A DNA stretch of 64,000 nt, taken from NCBI RefSeq assembly GCF_034298135.1, contig NZ_CP139575.1, positions 62,001 through 126,000 of the forward strand, written 5' to 3'. The notes under the pieces were generated by a model. That model had not been told where the DNA came from, did no database searches, and saw only the letters and a program-made list of their open reading frames with translations. Positions 7,879 through 18,400 of this stretch are shown in pieces (the stretch's first letter is position 1; each line of letters opens with the position of its first letter). The DNA is from Lactobacillus acidophilus. GTDB taxonomy: Bacteria > Bacillota > Bacilli > Lactobacillales > Lactobacillaceae. The position numbers and the translations under genes are program-made.

Positions 7879-8650
7879 GAATGAAATAATTAAAGAAGTA
7901 AACTTTCATTTAGGCATTAATTTTGTTGTTGATGAAGAAAAATCAGATTTGCATAATCGTGCTGGTAAAACAACTTTTTTGAAATTGATCGATATTGCTT
8001 TAGGAGCAAAAGATAAGGCGTATTTATATATAGATGCTCAGACTAATAATAAAAATGGAGAGTTAGAAAACTTAATCAATAATAATAAAATTTATGTAGA
8101 ATTAGTTTTAACTCCAGATTTAAAAAAAGAAAATAGCAATAATGATATAACATTAAGAGTAGATCTGTATAAAAGGGGATATAGGTATATAAACGGTGAA
8201 AGAATAAGCTTAACAGAATATAATAAAAAATTAAATGAAATACTATTTGATAATTCAGAGAATAAACCTACTTTTAGAGAATTGATTCCATATTTTGTTA
8301 GAGTATCTGCTAAAAAGGATAATTATGATTTCTTAAAAAATTTACATCCGGCTACTAAATTTACTACATACAGAGCAATTTATAATTATCTTTTTAATAT
8401 ATCAGATACTGATAGCTTACTTACTTTAGAAAAAACTAAAACACAACTTGATCAGTATGAAAAGGCGGAGAAGAATTACAGAAGTTTAGGAAATAATGAT
8501 CAGCAGGTTGATATTCTGACTCAAAAAATTAATACAAATAAATCGCGTAAAAGAGTATTAGAAAATAGGATATCAGATTTAGTTAAAGGTACAGATTTCT
8601 TAAATAATCGTAAAAAAATAACTGATGCTAGAAAAAATATATTGATATGA
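7844..8650 (+). CDS. ABC-3C ATPase, N-terminal half (Walker A and first coiled coil)
   Basis: 268 residues, RBS GAAGG at about 7832. The start is like Rad50/DUF2326-type ATPases: beta strands, the phrase GINFVV, then a P-loop NRAGKTTFLKLID near residues 43-56. The second half is coiled coil. The frame ends at 8648-8650 in the middle of that coiled coil, and the missing half follows in the -1 frame. The last zero-frame codons include A AAA AAT (8632-8638), an in-phase slippery heptamer. A -1 shift there gives an uninterrupted protein of about 570 residues, the usual size. Either programmed slippage, coupled translation of two halves, or a one-base loss explains the split. Confidence 0.7.
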   Translation: MYLKILRLVQNKNEIIKEVNFHLGINFVVDEEKSDLHNRAGKTTFLKLIDIALGAKDKAYLYIDAQTNNKNGELENLINNNKIYVELVLTPDLKKENSNNDITLRVDLYKRGYRYINGERISLTEYNKKLNEILFDNSENKPTFRELIPYFVRVSAKKDNYDFLKNLHPATKFTTYRAIYNYLFNISDTDSLLTLEKTKTQLDQYEKAEKNYRSLGNNDQQVDILTQKINTNKSRKRVLENRISDLVKGTDFLNNRKKITDARKNILI

Positions 8651-9561
8651 AATCAAGGTTAGATGATTTAAATTATAGAATGCAGGTAATATCGGATGAT
8701 ATTCAAGATACTGAATCAAAAAAAATAAATTTTAATCAAAATTTGACGCAGGAACTTTTTAATGAGGTTCAAAGTATGTTACCTGAGATTCATAAAACAT
8801 ACGAAGATCTAGTTTCATTTAATGCTGCTTTAAAGAACAACAAACTAAAGTATTTGAAAAAGCTAAGAACTGATTTAGAAGAAAACATAAATAAACAACA
8901 GGAAGAAATTCAACATTTTTTATACGAAAATAAAGACATAATAAGTTTAGTAAAAAATGATGATATTTCTAAATATGATGAATTAACACAAGAACTTATG
9001 GAAATCAGTCAAAATATCACTAAGCAAAAAGAAATCTTAAGAACTCTTGAAGATTTTTCAAAGAAGGAAAAAGAATTAAATGAAAAAATATCAGAATTGA
9101 ATGAAAGTGTTAAAAATAATAGTGAGGATTTTCAGACCAATTTTGATAAATTTAACGCATATTTTACTAAATTAGTATTAAGTATAAATCAGGGAGCACC
9201 AATTTTGGCCTACCATAAAAATATTAAAGAATTTCCTGTTTCTATTGAGGATTTAAATGAAGGTACCAGCTCTGGAACATTAAAATCACTGATATTATGT
9301 TATGACATAGCATATCAAGAATTTGCTAAAGAGATTCATAAGACTGTACCTAATTTTATAGTTCATGATATTCTTGAATCCGTTTCTGGTGATGTTCTAG
9401 CAGATTTGATAGACAAAATAAATTCTTTAAATATTCAAGTGGTTGTAGCTATTTTAAAGGAAAAACTTAATTCCTCAAAAATTAGTCAAGAAGATCAAGA
9501 TCAGTTTACTATTTTAAAGCTATCAAAAGGGAATAGAGTGTTTGACTCTGCATTAAAATAA
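8647..9561 (+). CDS. ABC-3C ATPase, C-terminal half (DUF2326-type; signature and Walker B)
   Basis: 304 residues. The ATG at 8647 overlaps the stop of the upstream half in ATGA, so reinitiation is possible. About 170 residues of coiled coil are followed by the ATPase lobe: EGTSSGTLKSL near residue 215 as the ABC signature and NFIVHDILES near 240 as Walker B with the catalytic pair replaced by HD. These are typical of DUF2326 proteins in ABC-3C systems. Alone it cannot bind ATP through a P-loop, so it must work with the product of 7844-8650. Confidence 0.7.
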   Translation: MKSRLDDLNYRMQVISDDIQDTESKKINFNQNLTQELFNEVQSMLPEIHKTYEDLVSFNAALKNNKLKYLKKLRTDLEENINKQQEEIQHFLYENKDIISLVKNDDISKYDELTQELMEISQNITKQKEILRTLEDFSKKEKELNEKISELNESVKNNSEDFQTNFDKFNAYFTKLVLSINQGAPILAYHKNIKEFPVSIEDLNEGTSSGTLKSLILCYDIAYQEFAKEIHKTVPNFIVHDILESVSGDVLADLIDKINSLNIQVVVAILKEKLNSSKISQEDQDQFTILKLSKGNRVFDSALK

Positions 9562-9648
9562 ACTTCGCGAAATATAGCACTAATCGAAAGAGATAATAAA
9601 TAATTTTATATTAATTTAAAACATACTTATTTGTAGTGATTAATAGAG

Positions 9649-9675
9649 AAGCATCCCCAAAGGGATGCTTTTTAA
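9649..9675 (+). terminator. terminator after the ABC-3C operon
   Basis: AAGCATCCC pairs with GGGATGCTT (9-bp perfect stem, 4-base loop), followed by T's. It marks the right edge of the AT-rich island. Confidence 0.85.
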
Positions 9676-9831
9676 TATATTTAGCGAGATTGAGAATGGA
9701 CGTATTATTAAAATGTTGTTTTATAAAGTACAGATTACTGATTAAACTAAATTTCTATTTTTCACCTAGCCAAAGAAAAATAGATCCATTATTATTTCAT
9801 TGAAGGGGAATTTTTTACTTTTGGAGGTTAA

Positions 9832-10776
9832 ATGATGAAGTTAACAAGAGGAGTATGCAAAGTAGCTATTATCGCTGCTTTAGCTAGTGTTGGAGTAACT
9901 TTTACTAATATTGCGCTACATAATCAAACTTACGTACAAGCTGCCAAAAAGTACTTGTTCACAGTTGCAACTAACGACAGTCTGCCAAAAGAAGGACAAG
10001 TCTATAGAAAGCCTAATGAAGGTCCAATTGACACATGGGTAGGCGGCATAAGTATTAAGGTGTACGAAGAAAAGGCAGATAATACTGGTGCGATTTGGTA
10101 CCGAATAGGAAAGAACGAATGGTTGTGTTCCTACGATACTAATAAACCCAAGGGATCAAATATTCCGCAAGAAGTAAAAGATGAATTACAAAAGGCGAAA
10201 GAGGCCAAGGCCCGTTCCGGTTGGAAGAAAGTAAATGGCAAGTATCATTACTACGATACTGAAGGAAAGATGGTTAGAGTTGCATTAGTTGGTAATTATC
10301 TAATTGACCGTAACGGCAATAGACACCATTTTACAGTTAAGAAGACAGGCAACCAAGTTGCTGATGCTAAACGTGTCGCAAAAGTAATTGCAAAATGGAG
10401 TACCGGTCGTACTCAGCTCGAACGAGTAGATATGGCCGCATATTATGTATCGCTTTTCAGCAATCGTGATCGATACACGATGCGAGGCCGATATTTCAAT
10501 AAAGCATATGGTGTTTTTGTTGCTAAAGAATATTCATGTGCGGGCAGTACAGATGCTTTGCGCATGGTTTTACAATTAATGGGATTTAAGGCTGAACACG
10601 TCAATAAGAATGCTTACACTCACCAATGGTGTAAATTAAAGATGGACGGCAAAGTGGGCTATGCAGATGGTCAAACTGGCTTTGCCAACTACGGTTCATA
10701 CTTCACTAAGAAGAATCAATATATTGTTACACCCGAGAATTCCATTAAGGCCAAGAAGTGGAATGGCGAGTTGTAA
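9832..10776 (+). CDS. secreted transglutaminase-like protein with a wall-binding repeat
   Basis: 314 residues with a signal peptide (about 1-38, cleavage after VQA). Near residue 125 a single repeat, GWKKVNGKYHYYDTEGKM, resembles choline/glucan-binding repeats. The C-terminal domain has a transglutaminase-type triad in the right order: Cys236 (YSCAGSTDALR), His264 (YTHQW) and Asp279 (YADGQTG). Such proteins are typical of lactobacilli and act outside the cell as peptidases or cross-linking enzymes; the substrate is unknown. RBS GGAGG lies at 9822-9826. A second secreted protein gene follows 37 bases downstream. Confidence 0.8.
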   Translation: MMKLTRGVCKVAIIAALASVGVTFTNIALHNQTYVQAAKKYLFTVATNDSLPKEGQVYRKPNEGPIDTWVGGISIKVYEEKADNTGAIWYRIGKNEWLCSYDTNKPKGSNIPQEVKDELQKAKEAKARSGWKKVNGKYHYYDTEGKMVRVALVGNYLIDRNGNRHHFTVKKTGNQVADAKRVAKVIAKWSTGRTQLERVDMAAYYVSLFSNRDRYTMRGRYFNKAYGVFVAKEYSCAGSTDALRMVLQLMGFKAEHVNKNAYTHQWCKLKMDGKVGYADGQTGFANYGSYFTKKNQYIVTPENSIKAKKWNGEL

Positions 10777-10813
10777 TTCATAGTAAGTTGATTAGGGATA
10801 TAATGGGAAAGAT

Positions 10814-11323
10814 ATGAAAATCAAAAGAGTTTTGGCTTTTTTAGCAGTAATATTGTTTGCCATTTCAGCAATTTGGATAACTAATCAACCTGAGCAAGTT
10901 AGCGCATCTGTTTTTCAAAAGACTTCGGTACCTAAGAAGTTCCGTGGTACTTGGTATGGCTATGACTATAACAACAAGCTCAAGGGATTCAAGATTACAA
11001 GTACTAAGATTGTGCTAGCTGGCTATGCCGAGGCAGGCGTGAAGACTAGAACTTATAAGTACACTGAACCAGCACATATGTCACATGCAGATTATAATTC
11101 ACACCAATTAATTAAAAGTAAAGGCAACAGAATGTTGATGAGCTATCCAAATGGTGAAACAGCAGCTGCATATGTTACTGGTAATCGCAAGAAACTCTAT
11201 GTCGGTATTAATATGTGGGTAGATACATATTACAAGAGTAAGTCCGCAGCCAGAAGAAACCATAAGGCTGATAAAAAAAGAAGTAGAGCTTTCAAGCTTT
11301 ATAAGTTAGTTTGGCAATGGTAA
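10814..11323 (+). CDS. small secreted protein of unknown function
   Basis: 169 residues with a signal peptide (about 1-31, cleavage near VSA). The mature part is basic and beta-rich (FRGTWYGYD, then a KKLYVGINMW strand) and resembles the many lactobacillar secreted proteins of lipocalin-like or unknown fold. RBS GGGAAAG. It is probably co-transcribed with the transglutaminase-like gene and is closed by a terminator at 11338-11364. Confidence 0.7.
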   Translation: MKIKRVLAFLAVILFAISAIWITNQPEQVSASVFQKTSVPKKFRGTWYGYDYNNKLKGFKITSTKIVLAGYAEAGVKTRTYKYTEPAHMSHADYNSHQLIKSKGNRMLMSYPNGETAAAYVTGNRKKLYVGINMWVDTYYKSKSAARRNHKADKKRSRAFKLYKLVWQW

Positions 11324-11337
11324 TTAATTATGAAAAA

Positions 11338-11364
11338 AGTCCTACAGTAGCTGTAGGGCTTTTT
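11338..11364 (+). terminator. terminator of the secreted-protein pair
   Basis: A 10-bp stem around CCTACAG/CTGTAGG with a TAG loop, followed by a T-run. Confidence 0.88.
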
Positions 11365-11420
11365 ATAATAAATGTTAAAAATAGTAGCAGTAGACACTCT
11401 ATGTGAGGTCGTTACAGAAG

Positions 11421-11445
11421 TATCCCTTTTTATAGGGGTGTTTTT
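11421..11445 (+). terminator. second short hairpin with T-run
   Basis: TATCCCT pairs with AGGGGTG (two G-U pairs), followed by TTTTT. It is either a back-up terminator or a leader element of the pullulanase gene. Confidence 0.5.
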
Positions 11446-11509
11446 GTATGTATAGCTTTTTATAGTCTTATACGAATGTTATCGGTAACAATTTAATTGT
11501 TTATAGTAA

Positions 11510-11523
11510 TGTAAGCGCTTTTA
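11510..11523 (+). promoter_or_regulatory. cre-like CcpA box upstream of the pullulanase
   Basis: TGTAAGCGCTTTTA matches the cre consensus TGWAARCGYTWNCW at 13 of 14 positions. It lies 41 bases before the start codon, where bound CcpA would block transcription in glucose. Confidence 0.7.
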
Positions 11524-11563
11524 TATTAAACTTAATTTGATTTGAATAACGGAGGAAAAGGAT

Positions 11564-14500
11564 ATGAAAAAATATAATAAATGGGGAACAAAAGGTGTTT
11601 TTATTTGTGCTTCAGCACTTTTAAGTGTTTGGCTAGGAGCAACATGGACTGATGGCAATGTGCAAGCAGCAGAAACACCAGATGCTGGAAATCAAGCATC
11701 TACTGAAGTGAGTCAGAGAGTTATCACTGAAAATGAGAAAAAGACTGTTGTACAGCCAGCTAAGGATACTCAAACTGATGAGAAGGATACAGATAATACT
11801 CAATTAGCTAGTGCAACTCCATCGGAAGAAACTACTCAAGTTGAAGAAGCTAAGCAACAAGCATTAAAAGATACGACTAAAGTTGTAGTCCATTATCAGG
11901 GTGATGGTTCTAAGTGGGTTCCGTATATTTGGGGTAAAAAACCAAATGGCAATGGTAATCAATACAAGTGGGATGGTAAAGATGACTATGGCTACTATTC
12001 CAACATTACAGTTGATGGTAATGAACAAGAAATGGGTGTTTTAATTAAGGGCAAAGATTCTTGGGATAAAGATGGTCAAGGAAACGACAGAATCGTAAAA
12101 GTTGGTGATAATGGTAAAGCTGAAGTTTGGTATAAAGAAGGTAGCGATGAAGCACAAGATGTAAAGCCAACATATGATTCGGCTAAAGTTAATATTCATT
12201 ATCAGGGTAATGATGACGTAACATCTATTAGTTATTGGACTAATACAGATCCTCAAAATAAGAAAATTATCGATTTATCGAAATCTGACGTTCAAGAAAA
12301 AGAGGGATCGTTCGATTTATCAAATACTAAATTCAATAGTATCTTTGTAGCACCTATTGGTACTGATACAGAAGTAAGAGAATTTACTCCACTACCTGGT
12401 AAAAGTGCTACAGATATTTACCTAGTGACTAAAGATCCAACTGTTTATTATACTAAGAGTTTTGCTTTAGCTACTCAAAGCTTAACTTCAGCCTCAATGG
12501 ATTCAGGCAAGACTGTTAATATTCAAACTGGTAAGGAAATGACAGCTGCTGAAGCAAAAAAGAACCTTTCAATAAAGGATAATTCTATTGTGAATGTAGT
12601 TGCAGTTAATCCAGATCAAGATGGTAAGAGTAAGCAATTCACAATTACCACAGCACAAGATTTGAGTATTTTAGATAATAATCAAATTGGTATTTATGGT
12701 AACTACAAGTCTATTGATATTGGTAGTTATGTAAGATCCAAAGACTTTGATACGAAATATTACTATAATGGTGATGATTTAGGTGCTACTTACACTGAAA
12801 AGCAAAGTCAAATTAAGTTATGGGCACCAACCGCTAAGAAAGTTGTTTTAAATCTTTATGATTCACTAAACAACGATGCTTCAGCTACAAAGACTTTTGT
12901 AATGAACAGAGGAGACAAAGGTGTGTGGTCAGTTATTCTTCCAGGTGATTACAAGAACTGGGCATACGATTATAGTTTATCCTTCGGTAACGGCACAACT
13001 ACCCAAACCAACGATCCATATTCTAAAGCCGTGACTATTAACGGTGATCGTTCTGTTATTGAAGACGTTGATGCAATTAAACCAAATGATTTCTCAAGAT
13101 TGCCACAATTTTCTGCACCAACTAATGCAATTATCTATGAAACCAGCATTAGAGACTTCACTAGTGACAAGAATTCTGGAATCAAAGATAAAGGCAAGTA
13201 TTTGGGCATGATTGAATCTGGCGTAACTCCAGATGGTCAAATTACGGGCTTGGATTACTTGAAGTCATTAGGCGTAACCCATGTACAAATTATGCCAATG
13301 TTTGACTTTGCAAGTATTAATGAAAGTAAGGCAGATGATAGCTATAATTGGGGTTATGATCCTAAGAATTATAATGTTCCTGAGGGTAGCTATTCAAGCA
13401 ATGCAGCTGATCCTACTACCAGAATTATGGAAATGAAGGAAATGATCAATGGCCTTCATAAAGCCGGCATTAGAGTAGTGATGGACGTAGTTTATAACCA
13501 CGTTTACAATACGGACGAGCAATCATTGAATAAGACTGTTCCAGGATATTATTTCCAATATGATTCTGAAGGTCATACAACTAACGGTACTGGTTGTGGT
13601 AATGATATGGCTAGTGAACGCTTGATGGCACGTAAGTATATTGTTGATTCTGTTAAATACTGGGCTAAAAACTACAATATCGATGGCTTTAGATTCGATT
13701 TAATGGGTATTCTAGATGTTGATACGATGAATGAAGTTAGATCTGAACTTAATAAGATTGATCCGAGCATCTTAGTTTATGGTGAAGGCTGGGATATGAG
13801 AAAGACCGATCATGATATTGGTGCAGGTCAGTATAATGCCGACAAGGTTGATAAATCAATTGGCTTCTTCTCAGATGATATTCGTAACGCAATCAAAGGT
13901 GCCGAATTTGGTGGAGTAACTCCAGGTTTGGTTGAAGGAAACGGTAAAGAAGAGAACTATAAGGAAGATGCTAAGAAGTTTATAGATGGTTTCTTAGGCG
14001 GTCAGAATTATGGCAAGGATGCTAAGCACCCATATCAAGCACCAGAACAAACAATTAATTATGTAGCTTGCCATGATAACCGTACATTGTACGATATGTT
14101 GAAGACTTTAATGCCTGATGAATCTGAAGCTAATATTATCAAGCGTGATAAATTAGCTACATCAATGATGATGCTATCTCAAGGTATTCCGTTTATCCAT
14201 GCGGGACAAGAAAGTCTTGGTACTAAAGATGGTAATGAAAATAGTTACAATGCTTCCGTAGAAGTAAATGAGATTAACTGGGGCCGGGTAAAAGAAAACA
14301 AAGATATGGTTGACTACTTTAAGAAGTTAGTAAACCTTCGTAAGAGTCAATCAGTATTTAGACAAAATGATTACAGTCAAATCAATAAGAATGTAAAAGT
14401 TCTTAATGACGGGCAAAATGGTGTATTTGCATTTGAATATAATACTAATGGTAAGAAACTATATGTAGCATTTAATGTTAATGATAAAGATGCTAAATTG

Positions 14501-15121
14501 GAAAACGTTGATTTATCGGTAGCTACTAAGTTACTGGATAGTGATGGTAATACTCAGATTGGCAAAGAAAGTGTTTTGAAACCATTGAGTACATTAGTTG
14601 CTGAAGTTTCAACTAAAGAAGCGAAGCCAGATGATAGTTCAAGCATAATCAATCCGCCAGTAAACACCAATATTGGAGATAATAATACAGATACTTTATT
14701 GTCTACTGTTGATATTGTTCTTACTCATAATGCTTATATTTATGAAAATGATGGTATTACAACGGTTAAAGCTAATGATGGTAAGAACGTGACATTAAAG
14801 GTAGGACAAACAATTCATGCACTTAATAAGGCACAAATAGTAATTCTTAATAATAAAGAATTCTATCAAATTGGCGATAACCAATATGTTAAAGTAAACA
14901 ATACTTTGAATTGGAATATATTGAAGCATAATTCATTTGTATACTCTAAGAGTGGTAAAGCCTTAAAGAAAAATCACAAGCGGATTTTGCTCAAGAAAGG
15001 TCACAAAGTTTTGCTTTTGGATAATGCTTGTTTGACTAAGATTCATGGTAAGCAATTCTACAGAATTGGAAATAATAAATATGTAAAAGCAGTGAATGTT
15101 GTTATTGAAGTAAAAGCTTAG
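11564..15121 (+). CDS. pulA: cell-surface type I pullulanase with SLAP domain
   Basis: 1185 residues. Signal peptide 1-36 (cleavage after VQAA), a Thr/Glu-rich linker, one or two CBM41-type starch-binding modules (start near residues 105 and 207, both beginning with V-x-IHYQG-like strands), a CBM48-like domain and a GH13 catalytic domain. The type I signature YNWGYDP is at 594. Catalytic residues are Asp712 (FRFDLMG), Glu741 (YGEGWD) and Asp838 (CHDN). The last 140 residues are two SLAP repeats that hold the enzyme on the S-layer or wall. It cuts alpha-1,6 bonds in pullulan, amylopectin and glycogen outside the cell. RBS GGAGG. A cre box upstream implies catabolite control. Confidence 0.93.
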   Translation: MKKYNKWGTKGVFICASALLSVWLGATWTDGNVQAAETPDAGNQASTEVSQRVITENEKKTVVQPAKDTQTDEKDTDNTQLASATPSEETTQVEEAKQQALKDTTKVVVHYQGDGSKWVPYIWGKKPNGNGNQYKWDGKDDYGYYSNITVDGNEQEMGVLIKGKDSWDKDGQGNDRIVKVGDNGKAEVWYKEGSDEAQDVKPTYDSAKVNIHYQGNDDVTSISYWTNTDPQNKKIIDLSKSDVQEKEGSFDLSNTKFNSIFVAPIGTDTEVREFTPLPGKSATDIYLVTKDPTVYYTKSFALATQSLTSASMDSGKTVNIQTGKEMTAAEAKKNLSIKDNSIVNVVAVNPDQDGKSKQFTITTAQDLSILDNNQIGIYGNYKSIDIGSYVRSKDFDTKYYYNGDDLGATYTEKQSQIKLWAPTAKKVVLNLYDSLNNDASATKTFVMNRGDKGVWSVILPGDYKNWAYDYSLSFGNGTTTQTNDPYSKAVTINGDRSVIEDVDAIKPNDFSRLPQFSAPTNAIIYETSIRDFTSDKNSGIKDKGKYLGMIESGVTPDGQITGLDYLKSLGVTHVQIMPMFDFASINESKADDSYNWGYDPKNYNVPEGSYSSNAADPTTRIMEMKEMINGLHKAGIRVVMDVVYNHVYNTDEQSLNKTVPGYYFQYDSEGHTTNGTGCGNDMASERLMARKYIVDSVKYWAKNYNIDGFRFDLMGILDVDTMNEVRSELNKIDPSILVYGEGWDMRKTDHDIGAGQYNADKVDKSIGFFSDDIRNAIKGAEFGGVTPGLVEGNGKEENYKEDAKKFIDGFLGGQNYGKDAKHPYQAPEQTINYVACHDNRTLYDMLKTLMPDESEANIIKRDKLATSMMMLSQGIPFIHAGQESLGTKDGNENSYNASVEVNEINWGRVKENKDMVDYFKKLVNLRKSQSVFRQNDYSQINKNVKVLNDGQNGVFAFEYNTNGKKLYVAFNVNDKDAKLENVDLSVATKLLDSDGNTQIGKESVLKPLSTLVAEVSTKEAKPDDSSSIINPPVNTNIGDNNTDTLLSTVDIVLTHNAYIYENDGITTVKANDGKNVTLKVGQTIHALNKAQIVILNNKEFYQIGDNQYVKVNNTLNWNILKHNSFVYSKSGKALKKNHKRILLKKGHKVLLLDNACLTKIHGKQFYRIGNNKYVKAVNVVIEVKA

Positions 15122-15152
15122 TTAGATAAGCCGAATTAATTATTACGGGCTA

Positions 15153-15186
15153 AAAATGCATCCTATTGAGGGATGCATTTTGTTTT
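15153..15186 (+). terminator. pulA terminator
   Basis: AAAATGCATCC pairs perfectly with GGATGCATTTT around a 7-base loop, with T's on both sides. Confidence 0.88.
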
Positions 15187-15329
15187 CTTTTATAGATATA
15201 TATTTATATCTGTCTATTTTTTTTGCACCCATCTTGTCTGCTAGTTCTCTCTTAACATATTGCTTATAAAAATACAAAATATGTGAAAATACCATATTTT
15301 ATCTCCTTTTGTCTTTTTTTACGACATGG

Positions 15330-15343
15330 TGGAAGCGCTTATT
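15330..15343 (+). promoter_or_regulatory. cre-like box upstream of the adhesin
   Basis: TGGAAGCGCTTATT keeps the AAGCGCTT core of a CcpA site, with 12 of 14 consensus positions. It lies 60 bases before the start codon. Confidence 0.5.
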
Positions 15344-15403
15344 TCTATATATCATTAAAAGGATAGATAGAATACTTAAAAAAGTGATATAAGGAGAAGA
15401 ATT

Positions 15404-18400
15404 ATGGATAAGAAAGAAGTGAAAAATAGGTTTAGTTTTAGGAAGTTATCCACAGGCTTAGCGACAGTATTTTTAGGATCAATTTTCTTTTGGACAAATG
15501 GACAAACGGTTCAAGCAGATAGTGTAGAGCCAGCTAGTGAACAGGCTGTACAAAATGTTGACTCTCAAGTACAGGCTGATAATACTGTTTCGGAAAATAC
15601 CGTTAATGAAGAAAATGGCTCTACTTCCGAAACTACTACTGAAGTTAAGACAGAAATGCCGTCTGTTGATACAACATCTCAAGCTAAAGATGCAGTAGAA
15701 ACTTCAGATAATAAGAAAGTTGAGCTCCCTCAAGGAGAAGCAGATAAGCAGGTTCCACAAAAGTTAGAGGTTAATAAGAGTAATCAAGCAGCTGAAACAA
15801 CTGATAAAGATACAAAGCAAAATGCTACTTCTGCAACACCAGCACAACTTAATGAAAATACAGCTCCAGTTGTTGTAAAAGCTAAGTCGGAAGGAAAAGA
15901 AGTAGTTAAGGCTACTGATCCGACTGATTATCCAACTGAAGTTGGTCAAATCATTGATCAAGATAAATATATTTATCAAATTTTGTCGCTTAATGATCGT
16001 AGTGGCCGACCTTCTGATTCGAAGCTGGTTCTTACCACTAATAGAAATGATCATAATGACAAGAATATCTATGCTTACGTAGTTGATAGAAATAATAGAA
16101 GAGTAAGTCAATCAGTTACAGTTGGTGTAGATCAACATACTATTATTAGTGTGAATGGTCGCGGATATCAAATTTCTAATACCGGCGGTAGCAATGTCAT
16201 TGTAGATGGCAAAGAAGTGCCAACGCAGAATACTTCTACTGTTACTTCGGGTAATGGTACTACTAGTCCAATCTATGGATTAGGTAATACTACTCGTGGT
16301 GATTATTCCGCAATTGGTGAAATCCCACCAGTATACACTGAAAATTCAGTAATCAAGTATTACTATCGTGATGAAAATGGTAATTTAAAAGAAGCTGAAA
16401 GTTCTGATCAGTATCCTAACGTAAACGTTTCGGGTCTTACTGGTCAAGAATTTGTAATTCCTAATGTGGATCAATATAAGCGGGTTATCAAGGGACGTTA
16501 TTTAAATTCAGATAATTTGCCTACAGGTGATTTCACGGGAACGATTTCTCAATTTGGTGAGGGGAAATATTATAAGAAAGTCTACTATGATTATGGTACA
16601 GATGATGTGGATTATTACGTAGTATATAACCAAGTTTCACCTGACGGCACAATGGATGTTAGTCTCTTTAGAGGTGACAATAATACACCTATTGAATCAA
16701 GAAGGGTGGGTCCAGGTAGATCTATTCGTTTTACCAGTCGTAACTATACTGCTCGTAATCCATATGTGACCGAAACACCACATGAAGTACAATTTATTTA
16801 CGATAAATTAGGTTCCATTGTTCCAGTCGATGAAGATGGTAACGTAATTGGCGACTTAGTCCAATTCAATAATAGTACTGATCCAACTAAGGCTGCTGTA
16901 ACCGATTCGCCAGTTATTGCTGGTTATACAATTAAGGATCCTACTCAAAGAGAGATTACCCCACATGATCCTGGCAAAAATATTAAGGTAGTCTATGTTC
17001 GCAACCATGTGACAGCAGCTATTAAGTATATCGATGATACTGCTGGCGATGACTTAAGTGCGTACAACAAGTCAATTACAGCTAAGCCAGGTGAAGCACT
17101 TAACTATACTACTAAAGATTCAATTACAGAACTCCAGAATAAAGGGTATGTATTAGTAAGTGATAACTTCAATGTAACTACTATGCCTGAAAATGGTGGT
17201 AATTACGAAGTTCACGTAAAGCATGGCACTAAGACAATCGATCCAGATAACCCAACTGATAAGTACACCAAGAAGGATTTACAAAAAACAGCTACTCGTA
17301 CGATTAATTATGTTGATGATCAAGGCAACAAGATTGCAGAATCTGTGACTTCCACAGTTGTTTTCACAGGGACTGGTACTGTAGATGCCGTAACCGGTAA
17401 CTTAGTGAACTTACATCCCGACGGTTCGATTAAAGACCAAAACGGTAAGCTTACTTGGACTTACTCAGTTGATGGCGGTGTTGTACAAAAAAGTGATACT
17501 TACACATTTAGCGCAACAACTGCTCGACCAACTATTGATCACAATAATTCTACTTACAACTTTACTTCTACTACTCCCGCTGATTACAATGCTGGCAATG
17601 GTGCTGTATCGAGTTATCGTGTGAATAGTACTGATCCACAAAACTTAATTGTTAATGTTGTTTATACCAAGCAAGCTATCTACCATGCAGGTAAGACTGA
17701 AACTAAGAGTGTAACTCGCACCATTAATTATTTAGATGGTAAGACTGGCGAAAAGATACCAACTGATTTAATTGCAACTAACCCAGTTGCACAAACAGTT
17801 AATTTGCATCGTACTGAAATTATTGATGACAACGGCAAGGTGATCGGCTACGGTACAATCAGTAAAGATGGTAAATCATACACTATTAACAATGATTGGG
17901 TAGTCGACGGTAAGTGGGCAAGTGTAACTTCACCTGATTTATCAGCTAAGGGTTATAAAGCTCCACGTTTTGAAAATGGTACTTCAGCTGCTAGAGTTGA
18001 CGAAGTAATTGTTGGTAGTGGTACCAAAGACGCTACTGTTAATGTTTATTACGATCATAATTTGATCCCAATTGGACCAGATAATTTTGATAAGCATGGC
18101 GTAGATCGAAGCCAGATTGAGAAGCAGGTTAAAGAAACAGTTCATTATGTAGGTGCTGGCGATAAGACTCCTGCTGATCATGTGCAAACTTCGAAGTGGA
18201 CGCGCACTATTACTATTGATGCGGTAACTAAAGAAGTTGTACCTAATGGTCAATATACAACTGATTGGACAATTCCAAAGGGTGAGAAGACCGAGTATGC
18301 TCAAGTAAATACGCCAGTAGTTAATGGCTACTATGCTGATCAAGCTAATGTTCCGGCAACGACTGTAACTCAAAATGATATTGAAAAAACAGTAACTTAT

